Assembly: GCA_003118195.1 (NCBI GenBank)
Contig: BEXV01000668.1
Location: forward strand, 130,064-194,063
DNA length: 64,000 nucleotides
Reading direction: 5' to 3'
Source of the DNA: Hemicentrotus pulcherrimus
Lineage: Eukaryota; Echinodermata; Echinoidea; Camarodonta; Strongylocentrotidae
The notes under the pieces were generated by a model that searched no databases, had not been told where the DNA came from, and worked only from the letters and a program-made list of their open reading frames with translations. A program made the translations under genes and the position numbers. Positions 23,119 through 33,504 of this stretch are shown one piece after another; the stretch's first letter is position 1; each line of letters opens with the position of its first letter.

Positions 23119-26100
23119 TCACTCAATAGTGTCTGACAGTAAATTCTGGAAAGTAAAAGAGTTTCCTCGCATAATTTGAATACTAGGACACTGATAACGT
23201 TTAAATGTCACAGATAGGACATGCGTGTCGTATTCATAATTCCTGCAAAGTTTTACAGAATTTGATGTTAGCTGCAAAAACAATACACTAACTTGAAAGT
23301 TGCATGCTAAAATGGCAGCCACAAGCGAGTTATGTAACCCATGGGTGATATGATGTTCCCCTTCCAGTTCATCTCCTACTACAGTTTCCACTGCAGATTG
23401 TGAGAATACTATAGCTTTGGTTAGTCATTCATAACAAATAATGCATGTCCACAACAAAGGCCATTGGAGATTTCGTCAAAAAAAAAAAAAATAGCCTCTC
23501 AAATATTAGATTTAATTAAACTAATTATCATAATATCGTCTACGGTCAGTCAAGCCAGACCACATGCACAACGGAATGCTGATCCTCATGAAATAGTTCT
23601 GGTGGGAATTAATGATTTCAGACCTCAAAAGAAATTAGAGTTTCCATTTTTTGTCCTATTATATATAGCACTGTATTGTCTCGCGAGAAAGGCGCTGCAA
23701 TGACGTTCACTGAAAGAACACACATGGAATAGAAGTTAATTACTTGGAACTCAATGCTCGTTGCGACAGAGCAAGAAGATAATAGGGTCATTCTCACTTG
23801 TAAAAATGCTCAATAAAAAGTGAAATTGGTAAAATTGTGCTGAAATTAAATTGAATCTGCGTTCAATATCTAAATGAGTAAATCCGCTATATAGAAGACA
23901 ACCAGAAAGTAGTATAGCTGTAGCTTGAATGAACCTTACTTTCCAAAAGGGGGCAACGTATATAGATAAGTTAAACAATTATCCAAATTACATTATTCAA
24001 AGAAAAATCATAGCCTTGTACTCAGTCGTTTTCATTTATTTTCTTCATTGAACGGTTAACCATTCATTCCCAGGCAAGAAATGTATTGTGTACGGAACAA
24101 TGCTGCGATTCAATATCATCATATAAAATGTGTACATGACCCACGATACAAATCTTATGTCAAATATCAAGATAAAGAAATAATCGACTGAAGAAAGACT
24201 ACTGATGTATCTTTACATGATTGATAATCGTAAATAATTAATGAATCAAAATTGAAACTAAGTGAAAGGCAGAAAAGGATTCCAAGTCCTTTAGGCATAA
24301 TGGTCATTTAAAATAGACGGGCCCATGTCGCTGAAAGCAGAATTACTGTTAAGTCAATTATCAAGAAGGATTATTGTAAATTTGTTTTATCATAATAATT
24401 CAATTATTCACAAAGGGACGTAGAGCCTGCATAGCCTTGTCGCGTCTCTCAAAATATCATCGAACTATATCAAAGACATCTGAGAGAGACAACGTAATGT
24501 AAATAGGACAATCATAGCTCCATGACTGGTGTTTATTTAGAGCGCTTCCAGGTCGAAATAAAGACAAATAAACCCTATTACAATGAGCACTCTTCAAATC
24601 TGCTCAGTAGAAAAATAAAATAATGATTATAATGACTTTCAATATTATCAAAACATAATAAAGCGTAACAAAACACGATTTTGTATCATAACAATATTAG
24701 ATTGGTCATGAAAGTGCTAGAAATTTAGTAAATTTAGTATCCGAAAGATGAATTACATCAAAAGGCAATTGTGCAATAGAAATATCAGCCCATATATCCG
24801 ATATCATCTGACCAAGTAACCTTGTCTTTCCTTGTCAATGTTTTCCACTTTTCTTCCCTAGCCTCGTCTTTGCCTTATCTCCCTCTCTCCTTTTTTTGTT
24901 TCTCTCTTCCTCTCTCTTTATTCTCTCTCTCTCTTCTCTCTATTTCTCTCTCTATCTTTTTTCTCTCTCTTTCTCGCTCTCTCTCCGACTAATTGCATAG
25001 CTAATTTAGATGAGTGCAGCCATCAGCTGTGGCAAAATAGATAAAGTAAACAATGAAATGAAAATCCTTTTAAAAAAATACTGACGGTCCTTCTCTATTG
25101 CAGAAGCATACTTTGGAATCATATTTATGACATGTTCTCCTACTTTAACAAAAATATATCTTACTGCTATACAAAACGAAACAAATCAAATCACATACAC
25201 TGATACAGTTATTTCTCACAAGACACAAAATATTTAATTTACCTACATGACACTAAATATCTACATTTCTAAAACAATATTTCAGTCTTCTAAAAAAAAT
25301 GACGCTTTCAATAAAAAAATGTACATCTTCGGATGCAGTATTTATTTTAAAGATAATAATAGAATTAGAACTTTTTGTCTCCTTAACTGCTGTAGCTTTA
25401 TATGAATGGTATAGCAATAATTACTCGCATTATCAGGTATACATTTATTCATCATTCTCTTTAAATCATGTTAACGAAACAACATTCGTCATGTACTTCA
25501 ATATCATATTACTCTCATGTTACATCTTTGCTCATCAGTTTCAGCAGAAATACTTGTGTTCAGCATTATCAGATAATACAGAGACAATCTTTTTATTGTA
25601 CTTATGAATGAATTATTACACTTCAATAATGGAAAGGAAGAAAAAAACGTTCATACATATTCAGTTTTCCACGAACATGAATTACACATAAATGATTGCC
25701 TTTTGGATTATACATTTGCTAGAAAGGCACAACAATTAGTCGATCTTTGGGATATTCTGTAAATATGTTAGAATAGTTAGAGTTAGAATTTTGCTCATAA
25801 TAATTGTAAAGGATTTGGTTTCTCCACGACTCCTTATTTTTGATATTTACGTTCATAAACCATCAACGTTGGCAGTCATTGAAAAGACATTATAATTTTG
25901 ATTTCATTTGCTGCCTCACACTTAAAGTGACCATTACTTTTATACAAATATACATTGTCTTGAGAGGTTTTGGTCGAAACTATGAGCAAGAGGTTATTCC
26001 AATAGCCCTATTGGAGTCACCGAGGCCCAAAGTTGTAACCAGAACCTGGAAAAAAGGGCAGGGTATATTTTCTTATAACCTGCATCAACAACAACAAAGA

Positions 26101-29100
26101 AAAATATATATTTATTTTAAAAATATATATTTTATTACAATTTGGAATTTGGAACATTTTACATATTTTGAATTATATGAAATTTATCGAATTAAAAGAA
26201 ATTACAAAAAATCTGAAAATAAAATTTTGATAAAATTGTCATTTTGTTCTCAACTCCCAAATGGTACTCCCAAATACTACTTTTTCGGAGAAACCTTGAA
26301 ATGGTCGACATTCTGTTCAAGTGTAAAGCTGTCAACCAATAAAAAAACAAATACATTTTTTATGCAGGATATAATATACAAGGAAACATACGGTCTTGAG
26401 AGGTCCTGTTGAAACTAAATGACTTTAGAATTATTTGCCGAAGCAAATGGTACTATTGGAGTCACCGATGCCAATAGTTTCAACCAGTACTTCGAAGGAT
26501 TTATTTGTTTATTAAATCTTGCATTAAACAAAATATTTTCAAAAAGAGAAAGAAAAGGTATCAACATTTTGAAGTTAGATGAAAAAATGTAAATTAAAAT
26601 GTAATTTTGTCAACAATTGCAACATTTTAAAATGTATTTAATTTAAAATAATTATCAACAAAAAAATGTTACAGAAATTTAACAACCCTACCCCCCCCCN
26701 TACATTGTTCAAGGGTCTGCTCTCTAGGGTGCAGCTTTAAATGCATTATGTATGTACAAACATGTATGGTGTGAATGTTACATGTAAATGCAGCCTTTAT
26801 TGTAGTCTGGAGCAGACTTTTTTGTGCACAAATTATGATTTTACTGGAAACTGAGGAAGCAGAATTATGTAAGACATTACATGTATAATGGCAACATAAG
26901 ATTTTCGTTTTGACATCAACGTCTTCATATTTGTTTTACGAGCATTATTGTATCTTCTAGGATTGTTTTGAATGTGAATCCCAAGCCTTGTCATGTAAGA
27001 AAGTTGAAGAGTCAATACTTGAGTTCTAATTGTGTACTGAATCGGGTATTTAATTTGCTTATTAAGTATACATTTCACTGAAAGCTTGAATTGCATTTAT
27101 GAAACTTGTGTTATAACTCTGTTTCTATTTCATCAATCTATTTTTATATTCTTTAGGTACGAGAACAACACATTCACTACCAGAGCCAGCGTTGCGTCAT
27201 CAATGATGAGAAGAACTGTGTGGTCTGCAAGAAACGTATAGGGAACAGCGCCTTTGCCCGCTACCCCAACGGAGTCATCGTACATTACTACTGCTGTAAA
27301 GACCCTAAAGTCTGCCCCGTAGAACCAACATGACAGAATTGTATAAGATCCTGCACGTCGCCGATGCCGGAATGTGGTTTGTTGTTGTTTTTTTGTTTAG
27401 GGAAGTATTATCTTTCAAATGCCGCTGGAATTTAACCTTTTCATCTTTTGGCCTGCAAATGGGACATAGTACCTTTAATTGAGGGCTGATTTGATGAGAT
27501 AACCACCTGTCAGTGACCACACAGGGAGGTCTAATCCCTCCTGGCCAAACTTGTGGAGACAGGCTTTATCGCTACCCTAAACCGAACCTAAAATCCCATT
27601 ACAATCTTGACCCCAACCCTCTTATGTTGAAGAAATAAAGCCCGGAGCAATTGCCGCTATGAAAGCAAATGTCGGAACGCCCACAGGGTACTTCTGTTGA
27701 CATGATAGCGTCAGGAGATAATGATAACTTACACTCGCACAAAACACCTTGATTATCCTTTTTTTGAGCCCAAACACCCTCCTTAACTTTGTAAACAAAT
27801 CCATTATCTATCTTTCCGTCTGGCTGCTCACCAGTTTGCCAATCTGAAGCAAAAGAAGAAGAAGAAAAAAGGAAACAAACAAACAAACAAACGACAGTTT
27901 ATATGTATGTTTATAAACATTTTAAAGGTATCAAAAATATCTAAAGCCAAAATCAGGCTATTGTGACTTTCATCGTCTGATCATCAGGTCAGTACTATCT
28001 ATCGTTTAGCTTTTATCGTACAGTTTAATGAAATTCATCGTTTGTAAGAACAATTTACTATTGTCCTTACAAAGCTGTCATAAATGAAAACAAAAGTTAA
28101 GGAAATCTTACCATCACAAAAATATTAATAAATCAAATAGTTAATTCATATTCACTATAAATAAAATTTTAGGAAAAAAATAGTTGTGATGTTACATTGA
28201 AGATTATTCGGAATTGCTACCAGCTTAATTTCCTTTTTTTAATAATTCTTCGTTGTCAACGTAAAGATAAATTGCGTCAATCATCTCGGGAAAATTTTTG
28301 TTTTTGTGGTTTAAATGCAGCTTATTATTTTCATCCTTCCGCACATCCACACTCACCTTTTCATTCTCTTGCAACTCCCACACACGCACATTACATACCG
28401 GCACTTCGCGTAAATAAGCACTTACAGGTATATTCCATATGCTCATTCTCGTTGAAGCATTTGAATGCAGTCACACTCACTGCCCCACAGCCGATGTAAT
28501 ATTCATTGAATGAAGTAAGTGACATTAAGCTATTAATCAAATCCTCCTCAGAAGAAGATGAAGGTACATAGAGGTAAGATCCAGAAGGGGAAATGCTGGG
28601 GTCTTTACAAGCGTCTTTTGCAGCTGGCCATTCCATTTTATCAGGNAAAAAAAAAGGGTGCTCTTGGAAAAATATATAGATTCTTCTCCGACATTCGGAA
28701 TCACCATGATATTCCACAGAGTGTGTTTTTAAGAAACATGTTCCTTTGACAACTGCTTCGTCATTATTTACCTACACTTAATAAATTCATAACATCTACT
28801 ATGGACCCAAAACCCTAAATCGAACCTAAAAACCCATTACAATCTTGACCTAACCCTATTATGTTGACGAAATAAAGCCCGGACCAATTACCTCAAGAGC
28901 AAATGTCGGAACACCCATAGGGTGGTGTTGATAATATGTAACTTTGAAGTCTGATTAATTTATCAATTACTTTAGTCATTTATTTTTAATTATGAAACAA
29001 TGTGTCCTTCATGTATATTTTGTTATCTGTGTTGTATCTGCATGTGAAATATAAAACCAATAAACTCAACTCAAGTCAACTCAACTCGTGATATCGTCAG

Positions 29101-30941
29101 GAGATAATGCTAACTTACACTCGCACAAAACATTTTTCGAATCTTTAGATTGCTCCCAAAAACCATTCTTAATCAAAACTCCTTTTGCTGTATCTCCATC
29201 TGGCTGGTTAACATTTTTCCAATCTAAAAAATAAACAAACAAACAACTGAACGAAGCAAACAAAAAACAACGATTTATATGTATGTTTATACAAATTCAA
29301 ATATGTCAAAGATAATGTAATATGCCCAAATCATGCTACATTTACTAATTATTATGACTTTCATTATCTGATCATCAGGTCAGTGCTATATTTTGGTGAG
29401 GGTTTAATTAATTATTCAAAGTGTTTAAATTGCCTGGTAAGGTTTACTGAAAACCATCCGTGGAGGACCGGATGTATATAAAAAAAATTTTGTTGGGTTT
29501 ATCATTGTCCTTAAAATGCAGTCATCAAATAAAACAAAAGATAATGAAACTTTACAAGAACAAAATATTTATAAATTAAATTATTAATACATTTTCCCTT
29601 GAGAATAAAACCACTGAAAAATGTTTAGGTGATGTTATATCGATGATTTTTCTAAATTGCAATCAGCTTTATTTCCTTTTTTATATCTACTTCATTTTCA
29701 GCGTAAGGATGAATTGCGACAATCATCTCGGGAACAATTTTTGTGTGGTTTAAATGCAGCTTATTATTTGCAACCTTCCCTCACATCTACAACCACCCTC
29801 CCATCCCCCTCCCCCCCCCNTATGTATTGTATTGTTTTATTAAACTTCATTGATGTACATCAATATTCTGTTTATAAACATATAATCACTTTACAATGTA
29901 ATGTAACAATCAATATCTTGTTTGGGAACATATACATCATATAAGTCGATTTATAATGTAATGTACTGTATCAATATTCTGTAAACATATACCGTATAAA
30001 TAAATTTACAATGCAGTGTTTATAGCAAAACAGAAGGAAAATTTTATCCAGCAGAAACACTCTTTTTTCTTTTTCAGTAATAACATGACATAATGCATAT
30101 AGTAATATAATGTACCATAAAAAACCAAAGATTTAGATATATAAAACATAATAAAGCACTTTTGTAAATAAGTTTTAACTCATGCAATACAAAATAGGTA
30201 AATTAGGTACATGGAATGCCTAAAATAAATGACGTAATAGTACTTATACATAACTGCGACCTACTGCAGAACTAAACCAAAAGCATCGTGTTTAAAAAAA
30301 GATTTTGTAATTTCGTATCATATTAGGTATTTACATTCATCAGACCTTATCAATATTAGGATCGGTTGTCCCTTGTAAATTGTCATGACAAATTTTGTTG
30401 CACTTCTCGTCAGTTGCGATTTCACTTTTTTATAAATCAAAATAAGACAAGACAACTATTCACCCGCAAATATAAGTTAGTGCTCTCTCTCAAAACAGTG
30501 TTAGCTGTAATGAAATGTTAATGGTTTATACGTAAAATAGGCCTATATTTCATCAAATCTGAGAAGAGAAAAAATTGTCAACCCCAATTCCCAACAGACA
30601 TACCCCAAAAAGTCGTCATTTAGTAGGGAGGGGTGTCACTCCCTTTTCTAACAATGTCTCGTAGGAAGAGTGGGGGTGTGTCCACTTTTGATTAAGAGTT
30701 ACCAACTTTTTAAAAAATGGTAGAGAATGGGAAATATCAAATGCTCCTCATTTCCAGCTCTAGCCATGCCCCTGACGTAATTTTCTGTCACTGGAAAGCT
30801 TCATGGACTTGGAATAAACTCATTGCATGGTTAAAACTGGTTTTATTTGCACTTACCCATGGTTCCACGATTGTAAGCTGATAAAATAAAATTCAAGATG
30901 ACAACAGCTGCAATCATGGCGCTTCTTTTAGAATATTTCAT
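23119..30941 (-). CDS. Lectin 2: secreted C-type lectin-like protein, paralogue of lectin 1
   Basis: The proposed minus-strand exons are 30941-30857 (signal peptide, MKYSKRSAMIAAVVILNFIL), 28752-28426 (first CTLD half), 27843-27733 (second half) and 23390-23119 (C-terminal module). All introns are phase 1, and the total of 795 bases (264 aa) nearly equals lectin 1. The first CTLD half has MEWPAAKDAC, SYLYVPSSSSEE, YYIGC and FKCFNENE, each aligning with lectin 1; an N at 28646 interrupts it. The second half has a QPD sugar-site triplet but, like lectin 1, no WND motif. The last exon is the weakest assignment. It has a good acceptor, the right phase and size, and a C-x18-C-x18-C spacing close to the last three cysteines of lectin 1, but lacks the first three. 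The gene contains an antisense VPS39 exon in an intron and an extra copy of the second CTLD half at 29119-29223. Confidence 0.65.
24875..24990. repeat. CT-rich microsatellite
   Basis: Imperfect (CT)n tract in the long last intron of lectin 2. The remainder of that intron (about 23400-27150) is AT-rich, with no exon recognised apart from those listed. A degenerate pair of about 100-base repeats occurs near 25965-26060 and 26393-26490 ('cttgagagg', 'ttggagtcaccga'). Confidence 0.85.
27157..27333 (+). CDS. VPS39: VPS39 (HOPS subunit), last exon only
   Basis: VPS39 is a subunit of the HOPS tethering complex, which drives fusion of late endosomes and autophagosomes with lysosomes. This plus-strand exon follows a good acceptor (tatattctttag) and reads 58 codons to TGA. 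The translation matches the highly conserved C terminus of VPS39: ACC/VCKK paired cysteines (CVVCKKRIGNSAFARYPNG) and HYYC, which form the zinc-binding end of the protein. The family normally has about 20 or more coding exons, and I see no other VPS39 exon on the plus strand upstream. The exon lies inside lectin 2 on the opposite strand. Either the rest of VPS39 lies far to the left with the lectin genes nested in its introns, or this is a displaced exon copy. It has no disabling change, which favours a functional exon. Confidence 0.82.
   Translation, partial: VREQHIHYQSQRCVINDEKNCVVCKKRIGNSAFARYPNGVIVHYYCCKDPKVCPVEPT
27475..27572. repeat. Dispersed repeat, copy 1
   Basis: About 98 bases beginning 'tttaattgagggctgatttg', with 'aaccacctgt' and 'ggtctaatccctc', similar to 39085-39180. 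The two copies have the same orientation and lie in unrelated surroundings, so this is a dispersed family. No ends or target duplication are clear. Confidence 0.7.
28933..29086 (+). mobile_element. Truncated retroelement-like insertion in right duplicate
   Basis: About 150 bases are present in the right copy of the lectin duplication and absent from the left one. It ends with 'ccaataaact' followed by short tandem 'aactc' units, a 3' end typical of non-LTR retrotransposons with a microsatellite tail. The empty left copy shows it inserted after the duplication. No coding sequence remains. Confidence 0.5.
29119..29223 (-). pseudogene. Extra CTLD half-exon (second half) of lectin 2
   Basis: A second copy of the lectin 2 exon 27733-27843. 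It keeps the acceptor, GTAAGT donor, phase 1 at both ends and an open frame with a QPD triplet and VLCECK. In transcript order it would fall between the signal-peptide exon and the first CTLD half, where alone it would give a half domain. Its partner first half is not visible; it is either lost or hidden at the poly-C/N join at 29820. It could be an exon relic, or part of a third lectin gene collapsed by the assembly. Confidence 0.7.
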
Positions 30942-30982
30942 GTTCGTATTCAGGAATGGGAAATGATTGTTGGTTAATTCAG

Positions 30983-30989
30983 TATATAT
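30983..30989 (-). promoter_or_regulatory. Candidate TATA-like element of lectin 2
   Basis: TATATAC-type sequence on the minus strand about 45 bases before the lectin 2 start codon, followed by CTGAATT as at lectin 1. This is weak evidence, since AT-rich DNA gives many such matches. Confidence 0.25.
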
Positions 30990-31029
30990 GACTGTACTCT
31001 TTAAATGTACTAATGTTGTATCTTTCAAA

Positions 31030-31940
31030 GCTCAGAATAACTCAACTTAGCCAACGAGAGCGACGAGAGATGCTGTGGACCTGCTTGCGATCTCAGTAAA
31101 AATGGAAGAAACACAATCATACCATGCATCGTCGGCATCAAACGTAGAGACAAACATTATATTCCGTCCAATATGAATGGCGGATGGAGCTGGCATCCTT
31201 TCAGGAAATTGCCTTCCTTTGAAAAATGTATTTAAGATTTAGCGGACAAAACGCAACAAACAAAAAAGAAGCGTTTTTTGGCTACAAATATTTGATAAAG
31301 CATAGCGATATTGATCAAACTCATTTGACTCAAACATTGAGACGCAATCAAAATTCGATTTCTATTATGACGGCAAGATCATGAGAATTAATTGTGAAAA
31401 AGCCCAGATGTCTTTTATTTGGTTTATGTCAGTAACATGGAACTATAATTAATTCTCTACTGAAGAAACTTTACAGATAACAAGAAACAGTGGTGTAATG
31501 GGGGTAACCAGTGAACCATCTCTCCCTTTTAAATTTTCAAATAACATTCCAGTTTGTAGCTTATTTTCTACCTCATCCCTTTCTTCCATTTTTTTCCTAG
31601 ATTAAAACGAATCCTCTTTCCAAATTACATGTACCCTATATTCCTCTCTTTAACCCCATTTTAATCTCTTATTATCATAATTCTTCCCACTGTCTTCACC
31701 AACCTCTCGTTTTCTTGCTCATCCCCCTTCTCTTGACCTCCTCTCCCCTCTGCCTTTTTCATACATTATAATTAGTAAAATTATTGCAATCAGAGTCTCT
31801 GATTTAATTAATGTTTACAATTCTATTTACACAATTTGTTTAACATTAGGAAGTTTTAAGGCCACATTTTATGTTGTACCAAAACAAGGAAGTGGTTTTG
31901 TTACCACCATACCTGCCTCCTTCTAGAAATATTTATGTCA
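31030..31940. other. Upstream of lectin 2, no gene recognised
   Basis: AT-rich sequence with T/C-rich segments (about 31500-31760). It may hold lectin 2 regulatory sequence, but nothing specific can be named. Confidence 0.45.
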
Positions 31941-32750
31941 GTTTTAGGGCAAACCTCCTCCTCTTTCTGCTCATCTTCTGCCTCCTCCTGCTGCTTCTCT
32001 GCATCGATCTCCTGCTGCTACTCCCATCCTCTACCTCATTATGATCCTCTATTTCTTGCTGCTTCACATCATCTCCCTCCTCCTCCACCTGTTCCTCATC
32101 TGCTACTGCCCCTGCTCCAATTCATGTTCTTGTTGCTCCTCCCCTACCTCTTCCTGCTCCACCCTACCTCGTCCTCCTCCTGCTCGTCCTCACTTACCGC
32201 ATTCTGCTCCTCTAGCTCCTCCTTCTCCTGCTCCTCCTCTATCTCTTCCTGCTCGTCCCCTTCCTATTCCTTTTCCTGCTCCTCCTCCTCTACCTCTTGC
32301 TTCTTCTCCTCTACTTCCGCCTCCTGATCCTCCACTTCTACCTCCTCCTGCTCCTGCCCATCTACCTCATTCTGCTCCTTTTCCTTCTGCTCCTTTACAT
32401 CCGGCGCCTGTTGCTCCTCCTCTACCTCATCCTGCTCTTCCTCCGGTACCTCCTCCTCCTCTTGTTTCTCCTCTATCTCTTCCTGCTGCTTCTCGTCTAC
32501 ATCCTGCTGCTTTCTCCCTCTACCTCTTCCTGCTGCCCCTCCTCTACCTCCTCATCCTGTTCATCTTCGTCTACATCCTCCTCCAGCTCCTGCTCCTCTA
32601 CCTCCTCCTCTTAATTGTTCCTCATCCTATACCTTCTGCTTTCTCCCTCTACCTCTTCCTGCTGCCTGTCCTCTACCTCCTCCCCCTCCTCCTGCTCTTT
32701 TACCTCCTTCTCCTGCTCATCCTCTTTTATTTACCTTCTCCTCATTTGGA
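31940..32750. repeat. 800-base polypyrimidine minisatellite (CTC/CTG-type triplets)
   Basis: About 800 bases consist almost wholly of variants of 'ctcctcctgctcctctacct', with a recurring phrase 'ctctacctcttcctgctgc'. The plus strand is nearly free of purines. All three plus frames stay open for long distances (up to 248 codons), giving Leu/Ser/Pro-rich products without domains. The triplet-based structure is a property of the repeat, not evidence of a gene. Confidence 0.9.
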
Positions 32751-32848
32751 GACGTCTGCTTGGATTTGTCTCATAAATGAAGTCTAAATCAAAACTGTGG
32801 TCTTATACGCAGCGCCATCTACCGTTAATATCATTTTCGAATCAAATA

Positions 32849-32855
32849 AAGAGAG

Positions 32856-32893
<38 letters not shown>

Positions 32894-33035
32894 GGGGAGG
32901 GAGAGAGGGGAAAAGGTAATAGGGGGAGGGGGTTCCAGGACTCCAATGAGAAAAGGTGATAAAGAGAAAAATAGCGAGGGGGAGATAGATAGATAGATAG
33001 AGAGAGAGACAGAGAGAGAGGGGGGAGGGGGAAGG
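32849..33035. repeat. GA/GGGA purine tract
   Basis: (GA)n, G-rich and GATA-type units in succession. With the pyrimidine tract just left of it, the two form opposite-strand purine/pyrimidine asymmetry within about 1.1 kb. Confidence 0.9.
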
Positions 33036-33150
33036 GGAATAAGCAAGATATATCAGAATACATGAATGTAGAATTATTTTCATATGAAAATTCAACCAAT
33101 AGGAACCAAATATTCATCTTTAAAACCAAACAAACAAATTTTTTTAACAA

Positions 33151-33291
33151 TTAACGATCGAAGCATCCGCCAGGGAATACAAAGAACACAAATTCTCGTT
33201 CTGATCTCAATTTATATTCACAATTAAGATTAAGGTCATAGTTCAACTCCTTTTGCATTCCATCATCGTCATTCTTATTTGGGACCAGGTA
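33151..33291 (-). CDS. Possible terminal exon of an unknown gene
   Basis: On the minus strand a good acceptor (ccttttgttag) is followed by an open frame of 46 codons to TAA at 33151. The translation is not low-complexity (ELNYDLNLNCEYKL, FVFFVFPGGCFDR). No upstream exon or family is recognised. It may be the 3' end of a gene lying to the right on the minus strand, or chance. Confidence 0.15.
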   Translation of the reverse strand, partial: YLVPNKNDDDGMQKELNYDLNLNCEYKLRSEREFVFFVFPGGCFDR

Positions 33292-33504
33292 CTAACAAAA
33301 GGATTTACTTTGCTTACTCACGGGGTATACACTGTGGTACGATTGTGTTTGCACAAAAGCTTTCTAACCTCACGTTCTATGGACCAGCGATCCAGTAAAA
33401 TCTGTGTGTGGAATCGTTTTGACTTATAAATGTCCTCATTGTGCAATTTGCCTGGCACTGGAAAATATTGCAAAACATGATTGTGATAGCTTGATGATTA
33501 TTGT

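Larger units (their letters stand above)
27580..29820. repeat. Tandem duplication of part of lectin 2 (copies 27580-28350 and 28803-29820)
   Basis: Two adjacent segments share, in order: a block with 'cccattacaatcttgacc' and 'gaaataaagcccgga' (27590-27690 and 28815-28905), the second CTLD half-exon (27733-27843 and 29119-29223), its intron, and a block with 'atcatctcggga' and 'ggtttaaatgcagcttatta' (28265-28330 and 29705-29770). The right copy has gained an insertion at 28933-29086 and ends at a poly-C run with an N (29820), where the matching first CTLD half should follow but is absent. Confidence 0.8.

Noticed and set aside
25840..26412. 190-codon frame on the plus strand upstream of the VPS39 exon
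   Set aside because: AT-rich composition with Ile/Lys/Tyr/Phe runs and no VPS39 or other family motif; it also crosses a degenerate repeat.
32041..32787. 248-codon Leu/Pro/Ser-rich frame
   Set aside because: Lies in a polypyrimidine triplet repeat where all plus frames are open; no domain, no splice structure, no conserved residues.
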